Assembly: GCF_000374345.1 (NCBI RefSeq)
Contig: NZ_KB893986.1
Span: forward strand, 16,411-80,410
DNA: 64,000 nucleotides
Direction: 5' to 3'
DNA from: Heyndrickxia acidiproducens DSM 23148
GTDB taxonomy: Bacteria > Bacillota > Bacilli > Bacillales > Bacillaceae_C
Of this stretch, positions 36,395 to 45,640 are shown in pieces. Position 1 is the stretch's first letter. Each line of letters begins with the position of its first letter. The translations under genes and the position numbers were made by a program. A model generated the notes under the pieces. That model was given only the letters and a program-made list of their open reading frames with translations, had not been told where the DNA came from and ran no database searches.

Positions 36395-36799
36395 TTGAGA
36401 AAGATACAGGTCTGGGCGATTATTTTCTTATGCACAGCCGTCCTTGCCGCTTGTGGAATCAACAGGGAAGATAAATCAGGGGTAAAAGCCGCGAAAATGG
36501 TTCATGTGCAACTGGATGTGCCCAATAAGGCAAATGCAGGCAGCAGCATTAATTTAAAAGCATCGGTTACGCAAGGAAATCAAACAGTAAAAGATGCGGA
36601 TGAAGTGATGTTTGAGATTTGGAAAGAAGGCGGGAAGAAAAATAGCAGCATGATCGATGCACGAAACCAGCACAATGGCACCTATACAGCACAGGTGAAA
36701 CTGCAAGACCCGGGCAAATACGAAGTGCAGGTGCACGTTACAGCAAGGGATATGCATGTCATGCCAAAGAAAAAAATAATTGTAGAACAGGCCAAATAA
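36395..36799 (+). CDS. YtkA/FixH-like lipoprotein
   Basis: 134 residues. TTG start at 36395, eight bases after AAAGGAG; the GTG at 36386 lies on that site. Signal peptide with lipobox VLAAC. The rest is a beta-rich domain (VHVQLDVPNKANAGSSINLKASV, GTYTAQVKLQDPGKYEVQVHVTARDMHVMP) with Met and His residues at the end, like YtkA/FixH domains that often accompany Sco and cytochrome oxidase assembly genes. A copper-related role is an inference. Its stop codon lies in the right end of a structured repeat. Confidence 0.8.
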   Translation: MRKIQVWAIIFLCTAVLAACGINREDKSGVKAAKMVHVQLDVPNKANAGSSINLKASVTQGNQTVKDADEVMFEIWKEGGKKNSSMIDARNQHNGTYTAQVKLQDPGKYEVQVHVTARDMHVMPKKKIIVEQAK

Positions 36800-36929
36800 G
36801 TGAAAATGGAGACCAGAAGTACGCTGGTGGATAGGAGCCGCAGCTGGATCGGGCAACCCGCCTCCCGCCACCTATTTTCTTCGCACCTTAAATCTTGGGA
36901 TGGGAGCTCTTACTGCCCGTAATGTTGGG
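36796..36929 (-). repeat. Solo IS605/omega-RNA-like structured repeat, divergent copy 3
   Basis: Minus-strand element preceded by TTTAT (36934-36930). It starts CCCAACATTACGGGCAGTAAG and keeps the segment AAGATTTAAGGT.CGAA and ATAGGTGG of the other copies. Its second half differs (GCGGGAGGCGGGTTGCCCGATC), but keeps a GGGCA...TGCCC pairing, and its end TTTCACTTAT matches the other right ends. It lies between a lipoprotein gene and yhfH, in an otherwise non-coding stretch. Confidence 0.6.
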
Positions 36930-36936
36930 ATAAACA

Positions 36937-37012
36937 AAAAAGGCAGGGTGACCGGTTATGTTGTAGACCATGAATTTGTTTACAACATCCGGCTTACCCC
37001 TGCTCTTTTTTT
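36937..37012. terminator. Long imperfect hairpin terminator downstream of yhfH
   Basis: About 27 imperfect base pairs (AGGCAGGGTGACCGG-TATGTTGTA with TACAACATCCGGCTTACCCCTGCTC) flanked by AAAAAA and TTTTTTT. It acts in either direction and follows yhfH on the minus strand. Confidence 0.7.
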
Positions 37013-37013
37013 A

Positions 37014-37157
37014 TCAACCTTCGTCATGGCTTTTTACATGCAGGCATTTGCAGCATGTATTGCTGTAGCAATCAAACTGTTCTTCAATTTTCTCACCGCA
37101 TTCAACACAATATTTGTCAGGAAGATTTCTGAAAAAATCAAGTATACTTTGAACCAT
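37014..37157 (-). CDS. yhfH: YhfH-family small zinc-ribbon-like protein
   Basis: 47 residues beginning MVQSILDFFRNLPDKYCVEC. AAGGAGC eight bases ahead of ATG 37157 decides the start. Four cysteines form CxxC (CVEC) and a C...CC pattern (CYSNTCCKC), as in the YhfH family. Position upstream of lplJ matches B. subtilis yhfH. The cysteines suggest metal binding; function unknown. Confidence 0.85.
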   Translation of the reverse strand: MVQSILDFFRNLPDKYCVECGEKIEEQFDCYSNTCCKCLHVKSHDEG

Positions 37158-37445
37158 GTAAAACAGCTCCTTTTTTGTTATATAACTATTGTTTATGTAA
37201 CATATTGTATTATAACAGTTTTTAAAAGTCAATGGCGAAATTGTGAATTTTATAAAAAGTTAATAAAACTGTCGCTGATACTTGGTACAAAATTGCCCGC
37301 ATGATCTGGTTGACTTATAATTTAATTGGAAGGAATTTTCCCAGGTGGTTGTTTTTTCTCCGGACTGTCTGTACGTTTCATACATAAAGGGAAATCCATC
37401 GCGGCTAAATTCTGCTTTTCAAAACGATTAACAGGAGGTTTTTCC

Positions 37446-38432
37446 ATGCTATTCATCGATAATCAGGGCATTACGGATCCGCGTATCAATTTGGCAATTG
37501 AAGAATATGCGCTGAAAAATTTAGATATCAATGAAACCTACTTGCTATTTTATATTAATCAGCCATCCATCATTATCGGGCGCAATCAAAATACAATTGA
37601 AGAAATCAATACAGACTATGTCGAAAAGAACGGTATCATCGTCGTCAGGCGGCTGTCAGGCGGCGGCGCTGTGTACCATGACCTTGGGAATATTAATTTC
37701 AGCTTTATTACAAAAGATGACGGAAACAGTTTCAGCAATTACCGCAAATTTACGGATCCTGTTGTGCAGGCATTGAGAAAACACGGTGTCCGCGCGGAAT
37801 TGAGCGGACGCAACGATATTCAGGTCGGCAACCAGAAGATCTCAGGAAATGCCCAGTTTTCCACGAATGGGCGCATGTTCAGCCACGGCACACTGATGCT
37901 GAATTCGGAACTTGACAAAGTCGTGCAGGCCTTAAAAGTGAAAAAAGAAAAAATAGAATCAAAGGGGATTAAATCGGTACGCAGCCGGGTTGCAAACATT
38001 TCCGAATTCCTGGACAAGCCGCTTTCCATGCCTGAGTTCAGACAGCTGCTGCTGGAGAGCATCTTCGGCGGAAATGAAATACCGGAGTATAAGCTGACGG
38101 AAAAAGATTGGGAAAAAATTTATCAGCTTTCAAAAGAACGCTATCAAACATGGGAATGGAATTACGGCAAATCGCCGAAATTCAATTTGCAGCACTCGCA
38201 GCGCTTTCCGGTCGGATCCATTGATGTCCGCCTCGATGTCAACAAAGGGATCATCGAAAACTGCAAAATTTACGGGGATTTTTTTGGGGTCGGGGATGTG
38301 GCCGATATGGAGAAGCGCCTGACCGGCTGCCGTTATGAACACACGGCCATTGAAAAAGCGCTTAAAGAGATTGACGTGAAGCATTATTTTGGGAATATTA
38401 AAAAAGACGAATTTATCAGCTTAGTCTATTAA
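37446..38432 (+). CDS. lplJ: Lipoate-protein ligase LplJ
   Basis: 328 residues. ATG 37446 after AGGAGG; the open frame further upstream is not coding. The biotin/lipoate ligase fold shows the nucleotide-binding RRLSGGGAVYHDLGN motif, PSIIIGRNQN at the start and ISGNAQF with the active lysine region (GNQKISGNAQ). It activates lipoate with ATP and transfers it to lipoyl domains of 2-oxo acid dehydrogenases or GcvH. The length matches B. subtilis LplJ (331). Confidence 0.95.
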   Translation: MLFIDNQGITDPRINLAIEEYALKNLDINETYLLFYINQPSIIIGRNQNTIEEINTDYVEKNGIIVVRRLSGGGAVYHDLGNINFSFITKDDGNSFSNYRKFTDPVVQALRKHGVRAELSGRNDIQVGNQKISGNAQFSTNGRMFSHGTLMLNSELDKVVQALKVKKEKIESKGIKSVRSRVANISEFLDKPLSMPEFRQLLLESIFGGNEIPEYKLTEKDWEKIYQLSKERYQTWEWNYGKSPKFNLQHSQRFPVGSIDVRLDVNKGIIENCKIYGDFFGVGDVADMEKRLTGCRYEHTAIEKALKEIDVKHYFGNIKKDEFISLVY

Positions 38433-38452
38433 GAGCGGGATCCATTCTTTGC

Positions 38453-38484
38453 CGCCAGGATGCTAAAAGCAAACCGGCGGCAAA
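38453..38484 (+). terminator. Hairpin after lplJ
   Basis: TTGCCGCC pairs with GGCGGCAA around an 18-base loop, 20 bases after the lplJ stop. There is no T-run, so it may only protect the 3' end. Confidence 0.4.
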
Positions 38485-38491
38485 GAAGTGA

Positions 38492-38520
38492 TTGAAATAT
38501 AGGAATCATTTATATATAAT
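38492..38520 (+). promoter_or_regulatory. SigA promoter of yhfL
   Basis: TTGAAA (38492-38497), 17 bases, TATAAT (38515-38520), directly upstream of the FadR operator. Confidence 0.75.
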
Positions 38521-38533
38521 GAACTTGGGAGAA

Positions 38534-38551
38534 TGAATGACTATTCACTCA
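38534..38551 (+). promoter_or_regulatory. FadR operator
   Basis: TGAATGACTATTCACTCA matches the Bacillus FadR consensus TGAATGANTANTCATTCA at every fixed position but one. It starts 14 bases after the -10, so a bound FadR would block transcription. In B. subtilis FadR controls beta-oxidation genes including yhfL (lcfB), and long-chain acyl-CoA releases it. Confidence 0.85.
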
Positions 38552-38567
38552 GGAAGGGGAGGGAGAA

Positions 38568-40118
38568 ATGAATTTACCGTCAAGTTTAAGTAGTACGGCG
38601 AGTAAAAATGCGGATAAGGTCGCTTATTATTTTACGGACGAGCCGACTACATACGGGGAGCTGGACGGCGCGGTCGCAAAGTTTGCAAACGGTTTAAAAC
38701 AGCTGGGTCTGAAAAAAGGGGACCATATTGCGTTATTGCTTGGCAATTCACCCCATTTTGTGATTGCTTTGTACGGGGCGATGAGGATGGGGATTACGGT
38801 CATTCCGATTAACCCGATTTATACCCCGGCGGAAATCCGGTATATTTTGGATAACGGGGATGTAAAGGCGGTTATCGCGCTCGATTTGTTTGTTCCTTTT
38901 GTGGATGGGTTGGATGCACAGCTGCCAAAAGTGGCACACTATTTGATTTGCAGCACGAACCCGGCACATGTAAAATCTGATTTTTCACACCCAAAAATGA
39001 AATCGTTTGCAGAAATATTGGAAACGGGTGTGCCGCAAGCGGAAGCGGTGCAGCTTGAAGATGACGATGTTGCAGTTATCCTATACACATCGGGGACAAC
39101 CGGAAAGCCAAAAGGTGCGATGCTCACCCATAAAAATCTGTATTCCAACGCAAGCGATATTGGAGGCTATTTAAAAATGAGCAGTTGTGACCGTGTCATC
39201 ACAGCTTTGCCCATGTTCCATGTATTCTGCCTGTCTGTCGCTGTCAATGCGCCGTTAATCAGCGGCGCCACAATGCTGATTGTGCCAAAATTCAGCCCGC
39301 GGGAAGTATTCCGCATTGCAAAGAAATATGAGGCGACTGTTTTTGCGGGTGTTCCAACGATGTATAATTATTTGTACCAGTTTCCAGACGGTGACCCGAA
39401 AGATTTTGCGTCGCTGCGCCTGTGCATTTCGGGAGGATCATCGCTGCCGGTTGCACTTTTGAAAAACTTTGAGAAGAAATTCAATGTCCTTATTTCAGAG
39501 GGGTACGGTTTATCGGAAGCTTCACCGGTAACATGCTTTAATCCGCTTGACCGCCCGAGAAAGCCGGGCTCAATTGGGACTAATATTGTCCATGTTGAAA
39601 ATAAAATTGTGAATGAACTCGGGCAGGAGGCGCCGGCCGGTGAAGTCGGTGAATTGATTGTGCGCGGGCCGAATGTGATGAAAGGCTACTATAAGATGCC
39701 GGAGGAAACGGCAGCTGCGATCCGGAACGGCTGGCTATACACCGGCGATTTGGCAAAAATGGATGAAGACGGCTACTTTTACATTGTCGACCGCAAAAAA
39801 GACATGGTGCTTGTCGGCGGATTCAATGTTTATCCGCGTGAAGTGGAAGAGGTTCTGTATAATCACCCGGATATTGCCGAAGCCGCCGCACTCGGTATTC
39901 CGGACCCCGACCAGGGAGAGGCCGTAAAAGTATATGTGGTGGCGAAAAATAAAAACGTGACCGAACAGGATTTGTTCGAATACTGCAAGGAGCGGCTTGC
40001 CAAATACAAAGTGCCGAAAGAAATTGAATTTCTTGAGGAGCTGCCGAAAAATACAACAGGGAAAATTTTAAGGCGGCAATTGAAAGAACAGGTGCAAAAA
40101 CAGCAATCCCGCAATTAA
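38568..40118 (+). CDS. yhfL: Long-chain acyl-CoA synthetase (YhfL/LcfB)
   Basis: 516 residues. GGAGGGAG before ATG 38568. AMP-forming synthetase motifs: [20 protein letters not shown] (P-loop), [47 protein letters not shown] and the C-terminal [12 protein letters not shown] lysine. It activates fatty acids with ATP and CoA for beta-oxidation. Regulation by FadR is supported by the operator upstream. Confidence 0.95.
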   Translation: MNLPSSLSSTASKNADKVAYYFTDEPTTYGELDGAVAKFANGLKQLGLKKGDHIALLLGNSPHFVIALYGAMRMGITVIPINPIYTPAEIRYILDNGDVKAVIALDLFVPFVDGLDAQLPKVAHYLICSTNPAHVKSDFSHPKMKSFAEILETGVPQAEAVQLEDDDVAVILYTSGTTGKPKGAMLTHKNLYSNASDIGGYLKMSSCDRVITALPMFHVFCLSVAVNAPLISGATMLIVPKFSPREVFRIAKKYEATVFAGVPTMYNYLYQFPDGDPKDFASLRLCISGGSSLPVALLKNFEKKFNVLISEGYGLSEASPVTCFNPLDRPRKPGSIGTNIVHVENKIVNELGQEAPAGEVGELIVRGPNVMKGYYKMPEETAAAIRNGWLYTGDLAKMDEDGYFYIVDRKKDMVLVGGFNVYPREVEEVLYNHPDIAEAAALGIPDPDQGEAVKVYVVAKNKNVTEQDLFEYCKERLAKYKVPKEIEFLEELPKNTTGKILRRQLKEQVQKQQSRN

Positions 40119-40133
40119 ATCGCTTTGTAACTT

Positions 40134-40188
40134 TGCCGGTGCCGGTTCATTTTACGGATAAGGATCCGGGACCGGCACGGCTTTTTTA
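40134..40188 (+). terminator. Terminator of yhfL
   Basis: GTGCCGGT (40138-40145) pairs with ACCGGCAC (40171-40178), followed by GGCTTTTTTATT. Confidence 0.8.
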
Positions 40189-40449
40189 TTTCAGCAAAAA
40201 GGCAGAAACCTTGTATTTCATTGAGCACTTGCTTTTTAGAAAATCGAAATTCAAAACTCATTTGTTTCTTAAAAAACGCATGGCTCGCTTTGGCCGGCGC
40301 AAATGTGATTGCTGCCGTGCCCGGGCTTATTTTGACATTGAATCATTTGAAATCTCTTTATTTGGATACAATATTTATAAACGCCGGTTCTAAACGACCG
40401 CCATGAGCGCTACATATATAAGGAGGGGACAAGGAGGGAGTGCGTTAAA
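40189..40449. other. Intergenic region upstream of the M48 protease gene
   Basis: About 260 bases. Open frames at 40133-40393 and 40221-40406 lack ribosome sites and are not called. An AAGGAGGG site precedes the TTG start of the next gene. No structured element was recognised. Confidence 0.4.
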
Positions 40450-41715
40450 TTGAAGACAAAATGGGCCCTGAACGCAATATTGGCTTATCTGCTGTTCGGT
40501 TTGATCATGTATGTCTATTTATTTCACTTTGCCAGCACAGCCATTCCCGAGCGTTTTAAAGGAACAAACGCGGATCCGGCCACTTTTATGACAGGCCGGG
40601 AGCTGTATTTAAGCGAGGACTATTCAAAAATCCGCAATCTGCTGTTTTTCCTGTCCGCGCCTTATGAGTGGCTTTTTTATTTTTTAATCCTGATGCTCGG
40701 CGTATCCAAACTGTTTGAAAAATGGGCGCGGCAGACATCGCGTTTCCGGGTCGTGCAAACGGCTGTCTATTTATTTTGGTTTTCACTCGTGTCATTTTTA
40801 TGTACCTTTCCATTGAGTTATATTTCCTACCGGTTCTCGAAATCCTATCATATTTCCACCCAGACCTTTACGGCGTGGATGAAAGATGAAGTCACCGAAT
40901 TTTGGGTCAACTTCTTAATCATGTACGTGGTAATTACTGTCCTTTATGCCTTGATGAAAAAATACAAGCAAAGATGGTGGCTGCCAGCCTGGCTCTGTTC
41001 GATTCCATTTACAATTTTTATGATGTTTATCCAGCCGGTCGTCATTGATCCGCTGTATAATGATTTCTACCCTTTAAAAGATAAAGCGCTTGAGGCCAAA
41101 ATCCTTGCGCTCGCCGACAAAGCCCATATTCCGGCAGACCATGTGTACGAAGTAAATATGTCGGAAAAAACCAATGCTTTAAATGCCTATGTGACCGGAG
41201 TTGGATCCAATTCCCGGATTGTGCTCTGGGACACAACCCTTAACCGGCTCAGCGACAGGGAAATTTTATTTGTCATGGCGCATGAAATGGGGCACTATGT
41301 TGAAAAGCATCTTTATTTCGGGATTGCCGGCTATATTCTGATCATGCTGGCAGGTTTGTGGCTTGTTGCTAAAATCATGGCCCGCATCATCAACAAGAAC
41401 GGGAAAAACTGGGGAGTCGATGAAGTAGCCAATTTAAGCTCGCTGCCGCTTTTCCTATTGATTTCTTCTGTTTTGCTGTTTGCTTCGAGCCCGCTGACGA
41501 ATTGGGCTTCCCGCTATGAAGAGATGCGCGCGGACAAGTACGCGATCCGCACAACCCATGATCAAGAAGCGGGGATTAAGACGTTCCTGATATTAACCAA
41601 GGCAGGGCTGAGCGAGGTTAATCCGCCGCTTCTGGTCAAACTTTTCCGCTACGATCATCCAACCATGCTGGAAAGAATCCGCATGCTGGATAGTGAAAAA
41701 GGAAAAAATAAATAA
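40450..41715 (+). CDS. yhfN: M48/STE24-type membrane metalloprotease (YhfN)
   Basis: 421 residues. TTG start at 40450 after AAGGAGGG. Five or more transmembrane helices and the zinc motif VMAHEMGHYVEKHL (HExxH), with a third ligand Glu in the later SRYEEMRADKYAI segment, as in CAAX prenyl protease 1 (STE24). It acts within the membrane; the natural substrate in Bacillus is unknown. Length agrees with B. subtilis YhfN (426). Confidence 0.92.
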   Translation: MKTKWALNAILAYLLFGLIMYVYLFHFASTAIPERFKGTNADPATFMTGRELYLSEDYSKIRNLLFFLSAPYEWLFYFLILMLGVSKLFEKWARQTSRFRVVQTAVYLFWFSLVSFLCTFPLSYISYRFSKSYHISTQTFTAWMKDEVTEFWVNFLIMYVVITVLYALMKKYKQRWWLPAWLCSIPFTIFMMFIQPVVIDPLYNDFYPLKDKALEAKILALADKAHIPADHVYEVNMSEKTNALNAYVTGVGSNSRIVLWDTTLNRLSDREILFVMAHEMGHYVEKHLYFGIAGYILIMLAGLWLVAKIMARIINKNGKNWGVDEVANLSSLPLFLLISSVLLFASSPLTNWASRYEEMRADKYAIRTTHDQEAGIKTFLILTKAGLSEVNPPLLVKLFRYDHPTMLERIRMLDSEKGKNK

Positions 41716-41731
41716 TAATCAATGTTCCCGG

Positions 41732-41758
41732 AAACGGCGGTATTCCCGCCGTTTTTTC
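41732..41758 (+). terminator. Terminator of yhfN
   Basis: AACGGCGG-N5-CCGCCGTT followed by TTTTC. Confidence 0.85.
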
Positions 41759-41824
41759 GTGTACAGGCAAAAAGAAAAGGCTGGCGCAAATCAGCCGGGA
41801 CAGCCGGTTTGCGCCAACCTCGTA

Positions 41825-42058
41825 TTATCCGAATTTTAAATTGATCTGTTTTAATTCATTTGTGAGTTTCATGAACTGTTCTTTGTCATGAAGGTCAAGG
41901 GCCAGGTCGATCTGTTTCAGAAGTTCTTCTCTTTCTTTGTTGAGCAGGATCTCATTCAGCACCATGTCTGTAAAAATGTGATCCACAAATTTCTCCATCT
42001 GCACTTGGTTCATCGCATGTTCCTTCGTCAAATCAGAGTAAGATTTTTTGTTTTCCAA
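41825..42058 (-). CDS. IDEAL-domain small protein
   Basis: 77 residues. TTG start at 42058 with AAAGGTGA upstream. The C-terminal part (LLKQIDLALDLHDKEQFMKLTNELKQI) is the IDEAL-type helix-loop-helix found in small Bacillus proteins such as YpiB and YozD. The protein is acidic and helical. It is divergent from comK; a regulatory link has not been shown. Confidence 0.75.
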   Translation of the reverse strand: MENKKSYSDLTKEHAMNQVQMEKFVDHIFTDMVLNEILLNKEREELLKQIDLALDLHDKEQFMKLTNELKQINLKFG

Positions 42059-42118
42059 GTTAGATCACCTTTTTCGCTTTTTTTCATTATACAGATATTC
42101 GAATTAAAAATCAATATA

Positions 42119-42209
42119 AAAATAAAATTTTTCTGAAACAATGAATAAATGTAAAAAAATAGATATTTTTTGAAAAAATACTAGAAATTGAGGAAAATTG
42201 TCCTATAAT
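42119..42209 (+). promoter_or_regulatory. comK promoter region with AT-boxes
   Basis: AAAATAAAATTTT (42119-42131) fits the ComK box AAAA-N5-TTTT, and AAAATAGATATTTT (42156-42169) is a near fit with one extra base. TATAAT (42204-42209) is an ideal -10, but the -35 (CTAGAA) is poor. A weak -35 with AT-boxes upstream fits auto-activation by ComK; the spacing between boxes was not matched to a known class. Confidence 0.5.
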
Positions 42210-42245
42210 GGAAGTAAATATAATTTACTAACTAGGGGGAAAAGT

Positions 42246-42797
42246 ATGACAAGGGAATTTGACACTGACTATGAAATTTCGCCGTATACAATGGCCATTG
42301 TCCCGTACCATAATGGATCGGAATCCGGTTCAAAGGTGTTTGAAATCAATTGTGAGCTGCTTTTGAAAGAAAATCCGCTGGAAATTGTAAAATACAGCTG
42401 TGCTTATTTTGGATCCAGTTATGAGGGAAGAAGAAAAGGTACAGAAAACCTGATAGAAGTCAGGCTAAAACCACCGCTCCTTATAGATCCCCACACAAAT
42501 ATTATTATTCTTCCTACTGCATCGCCAAATCATCCAAAATGTATCTGGCTGGTTCCGCAGCATATCAAAAGCCACCGCCAATACGAGGGCAGGACGACAG
42601 AAATTATTTTATCCAACCAGAAAAAATTGATTATCCCGATCAGCCACGGGTCCTTTCTCAACCAGCTGCATAAAGCCGCAACATTGCAAATGGTGTATGA
42701 GCGCAACAGGCGGCGCGCAGAGGAGAAGTATTTAATGCGGCAGAAAATGCTGAAGCAGTATCACGCTTATGAAGATCACGAGCCATACCAATTTTGA
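42246..42797 (+). CDS. comK: ComK, competence master regulator
   Basis: 183 residues (B. subtilis 192). ATG 42246 with AGGGGGAA upstream. Conserved segments: YEISPYTMAIVPYH, FGSSYEGRRKGTE, IDPHTNIIILPTASPNHPKCIWLVPQHI and the C-terminal SHGSFLNQLHKAATLQMVYE. ComK binds AT-boxes and switches on DNA uptake genes. It appears intact; whether the strain is competent cannot be told here. It is shorter than B. subtilis ComK mainly at the C-terminal tail used for proteolytic control. Confidence 0.95.
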   Translation: MTREFDTDYEISPYTMAIVPYHNGSESGSKVFEINCELLLKENPLEIVKYSCAYFGSSYEGRRKGTENLIEVRLKPPLLIDPHTNIIILPTASPNHPKCIWLVPQHIKSHRQYEGRTTEIILSNQKKLIIPISHGSFLNQLHKAATLQMVYERNRRRAEEKYLMRQKMLKQYHAYEDHEPYQF

Positions 42798-42802
42798 AGA
42801 GG

Positions 42803-42831
42803 AAAGCCGGAAGCCTTTCGCTTCCGGCTTT
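42803..42831 (+). terminator. Terminator of comK
   Basis: AAAGCCGGAAG-N7-CTTCCGGCTTT followed by TTTGG, six bases after the comK stop. Confidence 0.9.
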
Positions 42832-42932
42832 TTGGACACAGGGGATATTGTTTTTTTTGGAAAACAGGAAATGGGCAACACAATGTCGAAAACGATAGGC
42901 AAACAGACTTAAAAAAGAAGGGCAGATATTTG

Positions 42933-44924
42933 ATGATGAAATCAGGTATAATAGAACAAGATTTATATGAACTTCAATCCGTTGCCAACCCGCAGCTTTC
43001 ACCCGGCGGAAAAGAAGTGCTTTTTGTAAAAACACATATCGATAAAGAGAAGAAAGATTATGTTTCAAATCTATTTTACATAGGGTTGGAGGACCGCATC
43101 ATCCGCCAGTGGACATACGGAAACTGGCGTACACATACACCGCGCTGGTCGCCTGATGGCAGTAAGGTTGCTTTCGTTTCCAACCACTCCGGAGAATCGC
43201 AAATTTATGTGCTTTACAAAACGGGCGGTGAAGCAAAGCAAATCACTTTCTGCAAAAATGGCGCAGAAAATCCCGTCTGGTCACCGGATGGCAGCAGGCT
43301 TGCCTTTTCGGCTGTGCTTGGAAAAGGGGAGACCATTCAAAACCGGGCAGATCATAAAAAGAAAGACGAAAAAAAAGAAGCAAAGCCGGTTGAAGTGGAA
43401 AAAATGAAATACAAGGCGAACGGGAAAGACTTGCTGGATTCCGGCCAATTTAAGCAAATCGGCATTGTCACAATAGAATCCGGGGAAATGGAGCAAATCA
43501 CAGAAGGGGAGAGAGATTACGAGCTGGATTCCTGGTCGCCTGATGGCAAATATATTGCATATTTAGCAGATCCTGCAGCAGATCAGGATTTCTCTTTCAC
43601 ACTCGATTTATTTTTATACAATGCGGAAACGAAACATTCCCGGGCTGTGACAAGCGGGACAGGCGTTTTTTATCAGAGTTCGTGGTCGCCGGACAGCCGG
43701 TATCTTTCGTTTCTCGGGGAAGAAGATGAATTTAAAAATGCCACCCATACGAAAGTCTGGCTGTATGATCGTAAGAAACAAACACTGAAGTGCCTTACAA
43801 GCGATTTAGATGTTCCGGCCGGGGATTTTGTTGCGGCTGATTTCCAGCAGGGGGCGTCCCTTCCCGGCGCAGAGTGGGCAGCAGACAGTGAAAGCTTTTA
43901 TTTTATTGCTACTGCCCGGGGTGGAACAGCCGCCTATTATGGAAATGTAAATGGAGAAATCCATCCGGTTATGCTTGAGAAACAATATATTTATGGTTTA
44001 TCCTTAAACAAGGAAACACATCAGGCGGTTGCGGCAATCAGCACCCCGGTCATGCCCGGTGAACTTTTCCTTGTTGATCTGCAAAACGGTACAAAGCAGC
44101 AGCTCACAAATGTGAATGGTGATTTTTTACAGGACCGCACTTTGGCAGATGTGGAGTCTTTTACGTTTACGGGTAATGATGATTATACAATCGAAGGATG
44201 GATGATGCGGCCGGCAGGATTTGAAGAAGGGAAAAAATACCCTTTAATCCTTGAAGTGCACGGCGGACCGCATGCTATGTACGGCTATGCCTATTTTCAT
44301 GAGTTCCAAGTGCTTGCAGCCCGGGGGTTTGCAGTCATGTTTATGAATCCGCGCGGCAGCCTCGGATATGGCCAGAAGTTTGTGAATGCTGTGCGCGGGG
44401 ATTACGGCGGCAAAGATTATCAGGATATAATGGATGCTGTTGATTATGTTCTGGAACATTATGATTTCATTGATGCTGAAAAACTTGGCGTAACAGGGGG
44501 CAGCTATGGCGGGTTTATGACCAACTGGATCGTTGGCCATACGAACCGCTTTAAAGCAGCTGTGACCCAGCGTTCAATTTCGAATTGGATCAGCTTCTAC
44601 GGTGTGAGCGATATCGGTTATTACTTTACAGAATGGCAGATATTGGCCGATTTAGGTGAACCCGAAAAACTTTGGAAACATTCGCCGCTGGCATACGCGG
44701 ATAAAATTGAAACGCCTTTATTGATTTTGCACGGCGAAGAAGACCACCGCTGCCCGATTGAACAAGCTGAACAGCTCTTTATCGCGCTGAAACGGCAGCA
44801 TAAGGAAACCAAGTTCATACGCTTTCCGCAATCCAACCACGAACTCTCAAGAAGCGGCAAACCCGAACTCAGAATCAGCCGTTTGGCATACATCAAAAAC
44901 TGGTTTATTCAATACTTGAAATAA
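42933..44924 (+). CDS. S9-family prolyl oligopeptidase / acylaminoacyl peptidase
   Basis: 663 residues. ATG 42933 after AAGGGCAG. The N-terminal half is a beta-propeller with repeated WSPDGSK/WSPDGSR/WSPDGKY TolB-like blades; the C-terminal alpha/beta-hydrolase has the nucleophile GGSYGGFMTNW, an Asp in HGEEDHRCP and His in FPQSNHELS. It cleaves short or acylated peptides, probably in the cytosol (no signal peptide). Confidence 0.92.
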   Translation: MMKSGIIEQDLYELQSVANPQLSPGGKEVLFVKTHIDKEKKDYVSNLFYIGLEDRIIRQWTYGNWRTHTPRWSPDGSKVAFVSNHSGESQIYVLYKTGGEAKQITFCKNGAENPVWSPDGSRLAFSAVLGKGETIQNRADHKKKDEKKEAKPVEVEKMKYKANGKDLLDSGQFKQIGIVTIESGEMEQITEGERDYELDSWSPDGKYIAYLADPAADQDFSFTLDLFLYNAETKHSRAVTSGTGVFYQSSWSPDSRYLSFLGEEDEFKNATHTKVWLYDRKKQTLKCLTSDLDVPAGDFVAADFQQGASLPGAEWAADSESFYFIATARGGTAAYYGNVNGEIHPVMLEKQYIYGLSLNKETHQAVAAISTPVMPGELFLVDLQNGTKQQLTNVNGDFLQDRTLADVESFTFTGNDDYTIEGWMMRPAGFEEGKKYPLILEVHGGPHAMYGYAYFHEFQVLAARGFAVMFMNPRGSLGYGQKFVNAVRGDYGGKDYQDIMDAVDYVLEHYDFIDAEKLGVTGGSYGGFMTNWIVGHTNRFKAAVTQRSISNWISFYGVSDIGYYFTEWQILADLGEPEKLWKHSPLAYADKIETPLLILHGEEDHRCPIEQAEQLFIALKRQHKETKFIRFPQSNHELSRSGKPELRISRLAYIKNWFIQYLK

Positions 44925-44983
44925 AAAGTGGACGGCGCTTGTACATTGACTGAGATTGCAACATATGGAGGAAAGGGAAAAGA

Positions 44984-45601
44984 ATGGACATCGAAACGAT
45001 CAAAGAGTGGTTCACTTTGGAACAGGTAATGGAGGGGATTTCGAGGTATCGTGCTTTAGGCCCGTTATTGGGCATTGGGCTATTAATATTGGAAGCCTTC
45101 CTGCCTTTTTTGCCGATGGTACTGATTGTGATGGCAAATGCCAGTGCCTTTGGGCTGTGGATCGGTTTCTTTCTTTCCTGGCTTGGAGCCTGCACCGGTG
45201 CTTTTCTCGTCTTCATGGCGATAAGAAAATACGGTCAATCCCGTTTTTTGGGATTCATAAAAAAACACCGCCACGTTAAAAAACTGATGGACTGGCTGGA
45301 CCGCCACGGGTTTGCACCGCTCTTTCTGCTCCTATGCTTTCCTTTTACACCTTCAGCAGTTGTAAACATTGTGGCGGGGTTGTCTGCAATAAAATGGTTC
45401 CAATATTTATTGGCTGTCATTGCAGGCAAAATGGTGACAATTTTTATTATCAGCTTTATTGGCCACGACATTATGTCCCTTGCCAAACAACCGCTGCGAA
45501 CGGGCGGCATGCTGATTGTGATTGTTGTTTTATGGTATGCCGGCAAAAAAGTAGAAACATGGCTGAACCGTAAAACAAAACTGGAACAAAAACAAAATTG
45601 A
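44984..45601 (+). CDS. TVP38/TMEM64-family membrane protein (YhjE-like)
   Basis: 205 residues with about six hydrophobic helices. The VTT/DedA-type core is visible: LLILEAFLPFLPMVLIVMANASAFG (re-entrant segment) and FLLLCFPFTPSAVVNIVAGLSAIKW. GGAGG precedes ATG 44984. Such proteins are thought to move lipids across the membrane. The length and sequence resemble B. subtilis YhjE (207), though the gene lies elsewhere there. Confidence 0.85.
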   Translation: MDIETIKEWFTLEQVMEGISRYRALGPLLGIGLLILEAFLPFLPMVLIVMANASAFGLWIGFFLSWLGACTGAFLVFMAIRKYGQSRFLGFIKKHRHVKKLMDWLDRHGFAPLFLLLCFPFTPSAVVNIVAGLSAIKWFQYLLAVIAGKMVTIFIISFIGHDIMSLAKQPLRTGGMLIVIVVLWYAGKKVETWLNRKTKLEQKQN

Positions 45602-45640
45602 TTCGTATATAAAGAAGCTAAATAAATGGAGGTATGGGGC

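Noticed and set aside
40133..40406. Plus-strand frames between yhfL and yhfN
   Set aside because: No ribosome sites; the first begins inside the yhfL terminator.
42884..42890. Spo0A box core TGTCGAA upstream of the S9 peptidase gene
   Set aside because: A seven-base motif is expected by chance several times in 64 kb; no second box nearby.
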